64,000 nt of DNA from Setophaga petechia. Taxonomy: Eukaryota; Chordata; Aves; Passeriformes; Parulidae. A program made the position numbers and the translations under genes. Every line of letters begins with the position of its first letter. Positions within the stretch are counted from its first letter, which is position 1. This document shows positions 1 to 12,051 of the stretch, piece after piece. The notes beneath the pieces were generated by a model. The model did no database searches. It had not been told where the DNA came from and saw nothing but the letters and a program-made list of their open reading frames with translations. The stretch lies in contig JANCRA010000009.1 in NCBI GenBank assembly GCA_024362935.1, positions 31,653,166-31,717,165 of the forward strand, in the 5' to 3' direction.

Positions 1-47
1 GGCAAAGTGGTAGAAAAGAGTACTTTCCCACTCTCTTGCCTTTCCCT
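1..47. repeat. Partial monomer at left edge, probably type P
   Basis: These bases are the last part of a monomer. The text ggcaaagtggtagaaaagag is shared by the 3' ends of types H, P and T. Because the next monomer is A followed by B, and P always precedes the A-B pair elsewhere, this is most likely the tail of P, so the array continues to the left of the window. Confidence 0.75.
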
Positions 48-2330
48 TCACATTAATACTTGAAAGGAAGGTGTCTTGGACAACTTTCTTTTTCTTGTTG
101 CAAAACACACTGCAGCCCTCTGTGCAACTTCTACAACACGACAGGAGATGTTTAGTGAGAAGGAACGTTTTCTCCTTGAGAGACATAGTGAAAAAGCTAT
201 TTGCTTAGATGTAGGTAACAAGAAACACTTACTGCAGTGCACTGACAAGCTAATTGCTACACAGCACTGGGATTGTGTTAGCAGCTTGCACAGGGATAGA
301 AAACAGTACTTTCCCACTCTCTTGCCTTTCCCTTCACATTAATACTTGAATGGAAGGCTTCTTAGACAACTTTCTTTTTCTTTTTGCAAAACACACTGCA
401 GCCCTCTGTGCAACTTCTAGAACACGATGGAAGTACTTTAGTGAGCAGCAACGTTTTCTCCTTGCGAGACGTAGTGAAAAAGCTATTGGCTTAGATGTAG
501 GTAACAAGAAACACTTACTGCAGTGCACTGACAAGCTAATTGCTACACAGCACTAAGATTGTGTTACCAGCTTGCAACGTGATAGAAAACAGTACTTTCC
601 CACTCTCTTGCCTTTCCCTTCACATTAATATTTGAAAGGAAGGCGTCTTAGACAACTTTCTTCTTCTTGTTTCAAAAAACTCTGCAGCCCTCTCTGCAAC
701 CTCTGCATCACGATGGAAGGTGTTTAGTGAGCAGCAACGTTTTCTCCTTGCGAGACATAGTGAAAAAGCTATATGCTTAGATGTAGGTAACAAGAAACAC
801 TTACTGTAGTGCACTGAGAAGCTAGTTGCTACACAACACTGGGATTTTGTAAGCAGCTCTCAAAGTGATAGAAAACAGTACTTTCCCACTCTCTTGCCTT
901 TCCCGTCACATTAATACTTGACAGGAAGGCGTCTTCGACAACTTTCTTTTTCTGCTTGCAAATTACTCTGCAGCCCTCTGTGCAACATCTACAACACGAT
1001 GGAAATTGTTTAGTGAGCAGGAACGTTTTCTCCTTGCGAGACATTGTGAAAAAGCTATTTGCTTAGATGTAGGTAACAAGAAACACTTACTGCGGTGCAC
1101 TGAAAAGCTAATTGCCACACAGCAGTGGGATTGTGTTAGCAGCTTGCACAGTGATAGAAAACAGTACTTTCTCACTCTCTTTCCTTTCCATTCACATTAA
1201 TACTTGAAAGGAAGGCGTCTTAGACAACTTTCTTTTTCTTGTTGCAAAACACTCTGCAGCCCTCTGTGCAACTTCTAGAACACGATAGGGGATATTTAGT
1301 GAGCAGGAAGGTTTTCTCCTTGCGAGACGTAGTGAAAAAGCTATTTGCTTAGATGTAGGTAACAAGAAACACTTACTGCAGTGCACTGACAAGCTAATTG
1401 CTACACAGCACTGGGACTGTGTTAGCAGCTTGCACAGTGATTGAAAACAGTACTTTCCCACTCTCTTGCCTTTCCCTTCACATTAATACTTGAAGGCGTC
1501 CTAGACAACTTTCTTTTTCTTGTTGCAAAACACTCTGCAGCCCTCTGTGCAATATCTACAACAAGATGGAATTTGTTTAGTGAGCAGGAAGGTTTTGTCC
1601 TTGCGAGACATAGTGAAAATGCTATTTGCTTAGATGTAGGTGACAAGAAACACTTACTGCATTGCACTGACAAGCTAGGTGCTACACAAGACTGGGATTG
1701 TGTAAGCAGCTTCCAAAGTGATAGAAAACAGTACTTTCCCACTCTCTTGCCTTTCCCTTCACATTAATACTTGAAAGGAAGGCGTCTTAGACAACTTTCT
1801 TTTTCTTGCTTCAAAAAACTCTGCAGCCCTCTGTGCAACTTCTACAACACGATGGAAATTGTTTAGTGAGCAGGAGCGTTTTCTCCTTGCGAGACATAGT
1901 GAAAAACCTTTTTCCTTAGATGTCGGTAACAAGAAACACTTACTGCAGTGCACTGAAAAGGTAATTGCTACACAGCACTGGGATTGTGTTAGCAGCTTGC
2001 ACAGTGAGAGAAAACAGTACTTTCTCACTCTCTTGCCTTTCCCTTCACATTAATACTTGAAAGGACGCCGTCTTGGACAACTTTCTTTTTCTTGTTATAA
2101 AACACTCTGCAGCCCTCAGTGCAACTTCTAGAACACGATAGGAGATGTTTAGTGAGCAGGAAGGTTTTCTCCTTGCGAGACATAGTGAAAAAGCTATTTG
2201 CTTAGATGTAGGTAACAAGAAATACTTACTGCAGTGCACTGACAAGCTAATTGCTACAGAGCACTGAGATTGTGTTAGCAGCTGGCAAAGTGGTAGAAAA
2301 GAGTACTTTCCCACTCTCTTGCCTTTCCCT

Positions 2331-2616
2331 TCACATTAATACTTGAAAGGAAGGTGTCTTGGACAAGTTTCTTTTTCTTGTTGCAAAACACACTGCAGCC
2401 CTCTGTGCAACTTCTACAACACGATGGAAGTTGTTTAGTGAGCAGCAACGTTTTCTCCTTGAGAGACATAGTGAAAAAGCTATTTGCTTAGATGTAGGTA
2501 ACAAGAAACACTTACTGCAGTGCACTGACAAGCTAATTGCTACACAGCACTGGGATTGTGTTAGCAGCTTGCACAGGGATAGAAAACAGTACTTTCCCAC
2601 TCTCTTGCCTTTCCCT
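2331..2616. repeat. Cryptic half-repeats inside the monomer (shown in an A monomer)
   Basis: Short landmarks recur in the same order in the two halves of the monomer: tgaaa at about 14 and 142, a cttag block at about 28 and 157 (in monomers that have it), aaacac at 56 and 176, ctgcag at 63 and 185, ctaca at 84 and 210, ttag at 105 and 231, and cttgc at about 128 (types without ttgag) and 274. Offsets are 120-146 bp. The rest of the two halves is too diverged to align securely by eye. The inference is an old duplication of a unit of about 130-155 bp. Confidence 0.45.
2518..2527. other. 10-bp palindrome CAGTGCACTG (example)
   Basis: This perfect palindrome sits at monomer positions 188-197 and overlaps the second PstI site. 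Most monomer types have it. D (cggtgcactg), F (cattgcactg), C (tagtgcactg) and W or X (cagtgtactg) do not. It contains an ApaLI site. No binding protein is known to me; it is a candidate recurrent site only because of its symmetry and repetition. Confidence 0.5.
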
Positions 2617-3760
2617 TCACATTAATACTTGAAAGGAAGGCTTCTTAGACAACTTTCTTTTTCTTTTTGCAAAACACACTGCAGCCCTCTGTGCAACTTC
2701 TAGAGCACGATGGAAGTTGTTTAGTGAGCAGCAACGTTTTCTCCTTGCGAGACATAGTGAAAAAGCTATTGGCTTAGATGTAGGTAACAAGAAACACTTA
2801 CTGCAGTGCACTGACAAGCTAATTGCTACACAGCACTAAGATTGTGTTAGCAGCTTGCACAGTGAGAGAAAACAGTACTTTCCCACTCTCTTGCCTTTCC
2901 CTTCACATTAATACTTGAAAGGGAGGCGTCTTGGACAAGTTTCTTTTTCTTGTTACAAAACACACTGCAGCCCTCTGTGCAACTTCTACAACACGATGGA
3001 AGTTGTTTAGTGAGCAGCAACGTTTTCTCCCTGCGACACATAGTGAAAAAGCTTTTTGCTTAGATGTAGGTAACAAGAAACACTTACTGCAGTGTACTGA
3101 CAAGCTAATTGCTACACAGCACTGGGATTGTGTTTCAAGCTTGCACAGTGATAGAAAACAGTACTTTCTCACTCTCTTGCCTTTCCATTCAAATTAATAC
3201 TTGAAAGGAAGGCTTCTTAGACAACTTTCATTTTCTTTTTGCAAAACACACTGCAGCCCTCTGTGCAACTTCTAGAACACGATAGGAGATGTTTAGTGAG
3301 CAGGAGCGGTTTCTCCTTGCGAGACATAGTGAAAAAGCTATTTGCTTAGATGTAGGTAACAAGAAACTCTTACTGCAGTGTACTGAAAAGCTAATTGCTA
3401 CACAGCACTGGGATTGTGTTAGCAGCTTGAACAGTGATAGAAAACAGTACTTTCTCACTCTCTTGCCTTTCCCTTCACATTAATACTTGAAAGGAAGGCT
3501 TCTTAGACAACTTTCTTTTTCTTGTTGCAAAACACACTGCAGCCCTCTGTGCAACTTCTACAACACGATGGAAGCTGTTTAGTGAGCAGCAACGTTTTTC
3601 CCTTGAGAGACATAGTGAAAAAGCTATTTGCTTAGATGTAGGTAACAAGAAACACTTACTGCAGTGCACTGACAAGCTAATTGCTACACAGCACTGGGAT
3701 TGTGTTAGCAGCTTGCACAGGGATAGAAAACAGTACTTTCCCACTCTCTTGCCTTTCCCT

Positions 3761-4046
3761 TCACATTAATACTTGAAAGGAAGGCTTCTTAGACAACTTT
3801 CTTTTTCTTTTTGCAAAACACACTGCAGCCCTCTGTGCAACTTCTAGAACACGATGGAAGTTGTTTAGTGAGCAGCAACGTTTTCTCCTTGCGAGACATT
3901 GTGAAAAAGCTTTTTGCTTAGATGTAGGTAACAAGAAACACTTACTGCGGTGCACTGAAAAGCTAATTGCCACACAGCAGTGGGATTGTGTTAGCAGCTT
4001 GCACAGTGATAGAAAACAGTACTTTCTCACTCTCTTTCCTTTCCAT
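3761..4046. repeat. Hybrid monomer Z/D2
   Basis: The front has Z features (aaggaaggcttcttag, ctagaacacgatgg) and the back has D2 features (gagacattgtg, gctttttgc, actgcggtg). The switch lies between about 3860 and 3898. It joins the Y-Z part of copy 1 straight to E, skipping everything that normally lies between Z and D. Confidence 0.85.
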
Positions 4047-7000
4047 TCACATTAATACTTGAAAGGAAGGCGTCTTAGACAACTTTCTTTTTCTTGTTGC
4101 AAAACACTCTGCAGCCCTCTGTGCAACTTCTAGAACACGATAGGGGATATTTAGTGAGCAGGAAGGTTTTCTCCTTGTGAGACGTAGTGAAAAAGCTATT
4201 TGCTTAGATGTAGGTAACAAGAAACACTTACTGCAGTGCACTGACAAGCTAATTGCTACACAGCACTGGGACTGTGTTAGCAGCTTGCACAGTGAGAGAA
4301 AACAGTACTTTCCCACTCTCTTGCCTTTCCCTTCACATTAATACTTGAAGGCGTCTTAGACAACTTTCTTTTTCTTGTTGCAAAACACTCTGCAGCCCTC
4401 TGTGCAATATCTACAACACGATGGAATTTGTTTAGTGAGCAGGAACGTTTTCTCCTTGCGAGACATAGTGAAAATGCTATTTGCTTAGATGTAGGTGACA
4501 AGAAACACTTACTGCATTGCACTGACAAGCTAGGTGCTACACAAGACTGGGATTGTGTAAGCAGCTTCCAAAGTGATAGAAAACAGTACTTTCCCACTCT
4601 CTTGCCTTTCCCTTCACATTAATACTTGAAAGGAAGGCGTCTTAGACAACTTTCTTTTTCTTGCTTCAAAAAACTCTGCAGCCCTCTGTGCAACTTCTAC
4701 AACACGATGCAAATTGTTTAGTGAGCAGGAGCGTTTTCTCCTTGCGAGACATAGTGAAAAACCTTTTTCCTTAGATGTCGGTAACAAGAAACACTTACTG
4801 CAGTGCACTGAAAAGCTAATTGCTACACAGCACTGGGATTGTGTTAGCAGCTTGCACAGTGAGAGAAAACAGTACTTTCTCACTCTCTTGCCTTTCCCTT
4901 CACATTAATACTTGAAAGGACGGCGTCTTGGACAACTTTCTTTTTCTTGTTATAAAACACTCTGCAGCCCTCTGTGCAACTTCTACAACACGATGGAAGT
5001 TGTTTAGTGAGCAGCAACGTTTTCTCCTTGAGAGACATAGTGAAAAAGCTATTTGCTTAGATGTAGGTAACAAGAAACACTTACTGCAGTGCACTGACAA
5101 GCTAATTGCTACACAGCACTGGGATTGTGTTAGCAGCTTGCACAGGGATAGAAAACAGTACTTTCCCACTCTCTTGCCTTTCCCTTCACATTAATACTTG
5201 AAAGGAAGGCTTCTTAGACAACTTTCTTTTTCTTTTTGCAAAACACACTGCAGCCCTCTGTACAACTTCTACAACACGATGGAAGTTGTTTAGTGAGCAG
5301 CAACGTTTTCTCCTCGCGAGACATAGTGGAAAAGCTTTTTGCTTAGATGTAGGTAACAAGAAACACTTACTGCAGTGCACTGACAAGCTAATTGCTACAC
5401 AGCTCTGGGATTGTGTTAGCAGCTTGCAAAGTGATAGAAAACAGTACTTTCTCACTCTGTTGCCTTTCCCTTCACATTAATACTTGAAAGGACGGCGTCT
5501 TGGACAAGTTTCTTTTTCTTGCTTCAAAAAACGCTGCAACCCTCTGTGCAACTTCTACAACACCATGGAAGTTGTTTAGTGAGCAGGAGCGTTTTCTCCT
5601 TGCGAGACATAGTGAAAAACCTTTTTCCTTAGATGTCCGTAACAAGAAACACTTACTGCAGTGCACTGAAAAGCTAATTGCTACACAGCACTGGGATTGT
5701 GTTAGCAGCTTGCACAGTGATAGAAAACAGTACTTTCTCACTCTCTTGCCTTTCCCTTCACATTAATACTTGATAGGAAGGCTTCTTAGACACCTTTCTT
5801 TTTCTTGTTGCAAAACACACTGCAGCCCTCTGTGCAACTTCTAGAACACGATAGGAGATGTTTAGTGAGCAGGAGCGTTTTCTCCTTGCGAGACATAGTA
5901 AAAAAGCTATTTGCTTAGATGTAGGTAACAAGAAACACTTACTGCAGTGCACTGAAAAGCTAATTGCTACACAGCACTGGGATTGTGTTAGCAGCTTGCA
6001 CAGTGATAGAAAACAGTACTTTCTCACTCTCTTGCCTTTCCCTTCACATTAATACTTGAAAGGAAGGCTTCTTAGACAACTTTCCTTTTCTTGTTGCTAC
6101 AAAACACACTGCAGACCTCTGTGCAACTTCTAGAACACGATAGGAGATGTTTAGTGAGAAGGAACGTTTTCTCCTTGCGAGACATAGTGAAAAAATATTT
6201 GCTTAGATGTAAGTAACAAGAAACACTTACTGCAGTGCACTGACAAGCTAATTGCTACACAGCACTGGGATTGTGTTTCAAGCTTGCACAGTGATAGAAA
6301 ACAGTACTTTCTCACTCTCTTGCCTTTCCATTCAAATTAATACGTGAAAGGAAGGTTTCTTAGACAACTTTCTTTTTCTTTTTGCAAAACACACTGCCAC
6401 CCTCAGTGCAACTTCTAGAACACGATAGGAGATGTTTAGTGAGCAGGAAGGTTTTCTCCTTGCGAGACATAGTGAAAAAGCTATTTGCTTAGATGTAGGT
6501 AACAAGAAACACTTACTGCAGTGCACTGACAAGCTAATTGCTACACAGCACTGGGATTGTGTTAGCAGCTTGCACAGTGATAGAAAACAGTACTTTCTCA
6601 CTCTCTTGCCTTTCCATTCAAATTAATACTTGAAAGGAAGGCTTCTTAGACAACTTTCTTTTTCTTGTTGCAAAACACACTGCAGCCCTCTGTGCAACTT
6701 CTACAACACGATGGAAACTGTTTAGTGAGCAGCAACGTTTTTCCCTTGAGAGACATAGTGAAAAAGCTATTGGCTTAGATGTAGGTAACAAGAAACACTT
6801 ACTGCAGTGCACTGACAAGCTAATTGCTACACAGCACTGGGATTGTGTTAGCAGCTTGCACAGGGATAGAAAACAGTACTTTCCCACTCTCTTGCCTTTC
6901 CCTTCACATTAATACTTGAAAGGAAGGCTTCTTAGACAACTTTCTTTTTCTTTTTGCAAAACACACTGCAGCCCTCTGTGCAACTTCTAGAACACGATGG

Positions 7001-7764
7001 AAGTTGTTTAGTGAGCAGCAACGCTTTCTCCTTGCGAGACATAGTGAAAAAGCTATTGGCTTAGATGTAGGTAACAAGAAACACTTACTGCAGTGCACTG
7101 ACAAGCTAATTGCTACACAGCACTGGGATTGTGTTAGCAGCTTGCACAGGGATAGAAAACAGTACTTTCCCACTCTCTTGCCTTTCCCTTCACATTAATA
7201 CTTGAAAGGAAGGCGTCTTAGACAACTTTCTTTTTATTGTTACAAAACACTCTGCAGCCCTCAGTGAAACTTCTAGAACACGATAGGAGATGTTTAGTGA
7301 GCAGGACGGTTTTCTCCTGGCGAGACATAGTGAAAAAGCTTTTTGCTTAGATGTAGGTAACAAGAAACACTTACTGCAGTGCACTGACAAGCTAATTGCT
7401 ACACAGCACTGGGATTGTGTTAGCAGCTTGCACAGTGATAGAAAACAGTACTTTCTCACTCTCTTGCCTTTCCCTTCACATTAATACTTGAAAGGAAGGC
7501 TTCTTAGACAACTTTCCTTTTCTTGTTGCTACAAAACACACTGCAGCCCTCTGTGCAACTTCTAGAACACGATAGGAGATGTTTACTGAGAAGGAACGTT
7601 TTCTCCTTGCGAGACATAGTGAAAAAGCTATTTGCTTAGATGTAGGTAACAAGAAACACTTACTGCAGTGCACTGACAACCTAATTGCTACACAGCACTG
7701 GGATTGTGTTTCAAGCTTGCACAGTGATAGAAAACAGTACTTTCTCACTCTCTTGCCTTTCCAT

Positions 7765-8050
7765 TCAAATTAATACGTGAAAGGAAGGTTTCTTAGACAA
7801 CTTTCTTTTTCTTTTTGCAAAACACACTGCAGCCCTCTGTGCAACTTCTAGAACACGATAGGAGATGTTTAGTGAGCAGGAAGGTTTTCTCCTTGCGAGT
7901 CATAGTGAAAAAGGTATTTGCTTAGATGTAGGTAACAAGAAATACTTACTGCAGTGCACTGACAAGCTAATTGCTACAGAGCACTGAGATTGTGTTAGCA
8001 ACTGGCAAAGTGGTAGAAAAGAGTACTTTCCCACTCTCTTGCCTTTCCAT
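7765..8050. repeat. Hybrid monomer Q/R
   Basis: It begins as Q (aatacgtgaaagg, gagtcatag, ggtatttgc) and ends as R (aagaaatactt, gcaactggcaaagtgg, ttccattcaaatt). The switch lies between about 7920 and 7951. The net effect is the loss of one monomer relative to O-Q-R-S. Confidence 0.87.
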
Positions 8051-8336
8051 TCAAATTAATACTTGAAAGGAAGGTGTCTTGGACAACTTTCTTTTTCTTG
8101 TTGCAAAACACACTGCAGCCCTCTGTGCAACTTCTAGAACACGATAGGAGATGTTTAGTTAGCAGGAGCGGTTTCTCCTTGCGAGACATAGTGAAAAAGC
8201 TATTTGCTTAGATGTAGGTAACAAGAAACACTTACTGCAGTGCACTGAAAAGCTAATTGCTACACAGCACTGGGATTGTGTTAGCAGCTTGCAAAGTGAT
8301 AGAAAACAGTACTTTCCCACTCTCTTGCCTTTCCCG
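8051..8336. repeat. Hybrid monomer S/U
   Basis: It begins as S (tttagttagcaggagcgg) and ends as the U that precedes D (gcaaagtgatag, ttcccgtcac). The switch lies after about 8250. It removes T, A and one U equivalent relative to the 34-monomer order. Confidence 0.83.
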
Positions 8337-11300
8337 TCACATTAATACTTGACAGGAAGGCGTCTTCGACAACTTTCTTTTTCTGCTTGCAAATTACTCT
8401 GCAGCCCTCTGTGCAACATCTACAACACGATGGAAATTGTTTAGTGAGCAGCAACGTTTTCTCCTTGCGAGACATTGTGAAAAAGCTTTTTGCTTAGATG
8501 TAGGTAACAAGAAACACTTACTGCGGTGCACTGAAAAGCTAATTGCCACACAGCAGTGGGATTGTGTTAGCAGCTTGCACAGTGATAGAAAACAGTACTT
8601 TCTCACTCTCTTTCCTTTCCATTCACATTAATACTTGAAAGGAAGGCGTCTTAGACAACTTTCTTTTTCTTGTTGCAAAACACTCTGCAGCCCTCTGTGC
8701 AACTTCTAGAACACGATAGGGGATATTTAGTGAGCAGGAAGGTTTTCTCCTTGTGAGACGTAGTGAAAAAGCTATTTGCTTAGATGTAGGTAACAAGAAA
8801 CACTTACTGCAGTGCACTGACAAGCTAATTGCTACACAGCACTGGGACTGTGTTAGCAGCTTGCACAGTGAGAGAAAACAGTACTTTCCCACTCTCTTGC
8901 CTTTCCCTTCACATTAATACTTGAAGGTGTCTTAGACAACTTTCTTTTTCTTGTTGCAAAACACTCTGCAGCCCTCTGTGCAATATCTACAACACGATGG
9001 AATTTGTTTAGTGAGCAGGAACGTTTTCTCCTTGCGAGACATAGTGAAAATGCTATTTGCTTAGATGTAGGTGACAAGAAACACTTACTGCATTGCACTG
9101 ACAAGCTAGGTGCTACACAAGACTGGGATTGTGTAAGCAGCTTCCAAAGTGATAGAAAACAGTACTTTCCCACTCTCTTGCCTTTCCCTTCACATTAATA
9201 CTTGAAAGGAAGGCGTCTTAGACAACTTTCTTTTTCTTGCTTCAAAAAACTCTGCAGCCCTCTGTGCAACTTCTACAACACGATGCAAATTGTTTAGTGA
9301 GCAGGAGCGTTTTCTCCTTGCGAGACATAGTGAAAAACCTTTTTCCTTAGATGTCGGTAACAAGAAACACTTACTGCAGTGCACTGAAAAGCTAATTGCT
9401 ACACAGCACTGGGATTGTGTTAGCAGCTTGCACAGTGAGAGAAAACAGTACTTTCTCACTCTCTTGCCTTTCCCTTCACATTAATACTTGAAAGGACGGC
9501 GTCTTGGACAACTTTCTTTTTCTTGTTATAAAACACTCTGCAGCCCTCTGTGCAACTTCTACAACACGATGGAAGTTGTTTAGTGAGCAGCAACGTTTTC
9601 TCCTTGAGAGACATAGTGAAAAAGCTATTTGCTTAGATGTAGGTAACAAGAAACACTTACTGCAGTGCACTGACAAGCTAATTGCTACACAGCACTGGGA
9701 TTGTGTTAGCAGCTTGCACAGGGATAGAAAACAGTACTTTCCCACTCTCTTGCCTTTCCCTTCACATTAATACTTGAAAGGAAGGCTTCTTAGACAACTT
9801 TCTTTTTCTTTTTGCAAAACACACTGCAGCCCTCTGTACAACTTCTACAACACGATGGAAGTTGTTTAGTGAGCAGCAACGTTTTCTCCTCGCGAGACAT
9901 AGTGAAAAAGCTTTTTGCTTAGATGTAGGTAACAAGAAACACTTACTGCAGTGCACTGACAAGCTAATTGCTACACAGCTCTGGGATTGTGTTAGCAGCT
10001 TGCAAAGTGATAGAAAACAGTACTTTCTCACTCTGTTGCCTTTCCCTTCACATTAATACTTGAAAGGACGGCGTCTTGGACAAGTTTCTTTTTCTTGCTT
10101 CAAAAAACGCTGCAACCCTCTGTGCAACTTCTACAACACCATGGAAGTTGTTTAGTGAGCAGGAGCGTTTTCTCCTTGCGAGACATAGTGAAAAACCTTT
10201 TTCCTTAGATGTCCGTAACAAGAAACACTTACTGCAGTGCACTGAAAAGCTAATTGCTACACAGCACTGGGATTGTGTTAGCAGCTTGCACAGTGATAGA
10301 AAACAGTACTTTCTCACTCTCTTGCCTTTCCCTTCACATTAATACTTGATAGGAAGGCTTCTTAGACACCTTTCTTTTTCTTGTTGCAAAACACACTGCA
10401 GCCCTCTGTGCAACTTCTAGAACACGATAGGAGATGTTTAGTGAGCAGGAGCGTTTTCTCCTTGCGAGACATAGTAAAAAAGCTATTTGCTTAGATGTAG
10501 GTAACAAGAAACACTTACTGCAGTGCACTGAAAAGCTAATTGCTACACAGCACTGGGATTGTGTTAGCAGCTTGCACAGTGATAGAAAACAGTACTTTCC
10601 CACTCTCTTGCCTTTCCCTTCACATTAATACTTGAAAGGAAGGCTTCTTAGACAACTTTCCTTTTCTTGTTGCTACAAAACACACTGCAGACCTCTGTGC
10701 AACTTCTAGAACACGATAGGAGATGTTTAGTGAGAAGGAACGTTTTCTCCTTGCGAGACATAGTGAAAAAGATATTTGCTTAGATGTAAGTAACAAGAAA
10801 CACTTACTGCAGTGCACTGACAAGCTAATTGCTACACAGCACTGGGATTGTGTTTCAAGCTTGCACAGTGATAGAAAACAGTACTTTCTCACTCTCTTGC
10901 CTTTCCATTCAAATTAATACGTGAAAGGAAGGTTTCTTAGACAACTTTCTTTTTCTTTTTGCAAAACACACTGCCACCCTCAGTGCAACTTCTAGAACAC
11001 GATAGGAGATGTTTAGTGAGCAGGAAGGTTTTCTCCTTGCGAGACATAGTGAAAAAGCTATTTGCTTAGATGTAGGTAACAAGAAACACTTACTGCAGTG
11101 CACTGACAAGCTAATTGCTACACAGCACTGGGATTGTGTTAGCAGCTTGCACAGTGATAGAAAACAGTACTTTCCCACTCTCTTGCCTTTCCCTTCACAT
11201 TAATACTTGAAAGGACGCCGTCTTGGACAACTTTTTTTTCTTGTTATAAAACACTCTGCAGCCCTCACTGCAACTTCTAGAACACGATCTGAGATGTTTA

Positions 11301-11479
11301 GTGAGCAGGAAGGTTTTCTCCTTGCGAGACATAGTGAAAAAGCTATTTGCTTAGATGTAGGTAACAAGAAATACTTACTGCAGTGCACTGACAAGCTAAT
11401 TGCTACAGAGCACTGAGATTGTGTTAGCAGCTGGCAAAGTGGTAGAAAAGAGTACTTTCCCACTCTCTTGCCTTTCCCT

Positions 11480-11765
11480 TCACATTAATACTTGAAAGGA
11501 AGGTGTCTTGGACAACTTTCTTTTTCTTGTTGCAAAACACACTGCAGCCCTCTGTGCAACTTCTACAACACGATGGAAGTTGTTTAGTGAGCAGCAACGT
11601 TTTCTCCTTGAGAGACATAGTGAAAAAGCTATTTGCTTAGATGTAGGTAACAAGAAACACTTACTGCAGTGCACTGACAAGCTAATTGCTACACAGCACT
11701 GGGATTGTGTTAGCAGCTTGCACAGGGATAGAAAACAGTACTTTCCCACTCTCTTGCCTTTCCCT
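11480..11765. repeat. Monomer type A (representative, 286 bp)
   Basis: Marked by ggtgtcttgg near position 20, gcagcaacg and ttgagagacatag in the middle, and usually cacagggatag near the end (cacagtgatag when followed by V at 13763 and 25487 and by U at 19489). Starts: 48, 2331, 11480, 13763, 17484, 19489, 23204, 25487, 32350, 34632, 39211, 42926, 46355, 49498, 51781, 55503, 57786, 61794; hybrids at 54071 and 60076. It usually follows an H-, P- or T-type monomer. Confidence 0.88.
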
Positions 11766-12051
11766 TCACATTAATACTTGAATGGAAGGCTTCTTAGACA
11801 ACTTTCTTTTTCTTTTTGCAAAACACACTGCAGCCCTCTGTGCAACTTCTAGAACACGATGGAAGTACTTTAGTGAGCAGCAACGTTTTCTCCTTGCGAG
11901 ACGTAGTGAAAAAGCTATTGGCTTAGATGTAGGTAACAAGAAACACTTACTGCAGTGCACTGACAAGCTAATTGCTACACAGCACTAAGATTGTGTTACC
12001 AGCTTGCAACGTGATAGAAAACAGTACTTTCCCACTCTCTTGCCTTTCCCT
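11766..12051. repeat. Monomer type B (representative, 286 bp)
   Basis: Marked by cttgaatggaagg at the start, gaagtactttagtg (an extra ScaI site) and gttaccagcttgcaacg near the end. Starts: 334, 11766, 23490, 32636, 43212, 46641, 49784, 55789, 62080. It always lies between A and C and appears nearly identical in all nine copies. Confidence 0.9.

Larger units (their letters stand above)
4047..10908. repeat. Segmental duplication, offset 4,576 bp, in HOR copy 1
   Basis: The run E-F-G-I-J-K-L-M-N occurs at 4047-6617 and again at 8623-11194, with corresponding monomers offset by 4,576 bp (4,577 after the one-base loss in M at 6044). Both G monomers (4614 and 9190) carry cgatgcaaattg, a variant I see nowhere else in the window, so the two runs are recent copies of one another. 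Between them lie Y, Z, BB, O, Q/R, S/U and D. Confidence 0.85.
48..11479. repeat. HOR copy 1, 40 monomers, 11,432 bp
   Basis: Order and starts: A48 B334 C620 D906 E1192 F1478 G1759 H2045 A2331 AA2617 W2903 X3189 Y3475 Z/D3761 E4047 F4333 G4614 I4900 J5186 K5472 L5758 M6044 N6332 Y6618 Z6904 BB7190 O7476 Q/R7765 S/U8051 D8337 E8623 F8909 G9190 I9476 J9762 K10048 L10334 M10620 N10909 P11195. Relative to copies 2-4 it lacks V, T and the third A. It has three hybrid monomers (3761, 7765, 8051) and carries the E-F-G-I-J-K-L-M-N block twice, 4,576 bp apart. The first A carries a short patch of foreign variants near 141-165. Confidence 0.9.

Noticed and set aside
48..317. Open reading frame of 89 codons on the minus strand, repeated in many monomers (MGKYCFLSLCKLL..., cysteine-rich)
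   Set aside because: The recurrences are copies of one repeat, so they are not independent evidence. The 286-bp period is not a multiple of three, sister monomers carry stops, frameshifts and frequent amino-acid changes, and an equally open frame exists on the other strand. I see no gene context. A dN/dS test among monomer types would settle it.
2359..2625. Plus-strand frames of 64, 68 and 88 codons in many monomers
   Set aside because: They overlap the minus-strand frames, start and stop at the same repeat positions, and lack any supporting feature such as a poly-A signal, splice sites or a recognisable domain.
3061..3200. HindIII sites (aagctt) in W, M, O and in the gctttttgc types as a possible regular ladder
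   Set aside because: They lie at two different monomer positions and arise by different substitutions, so they do not mark a single period or a functional site.
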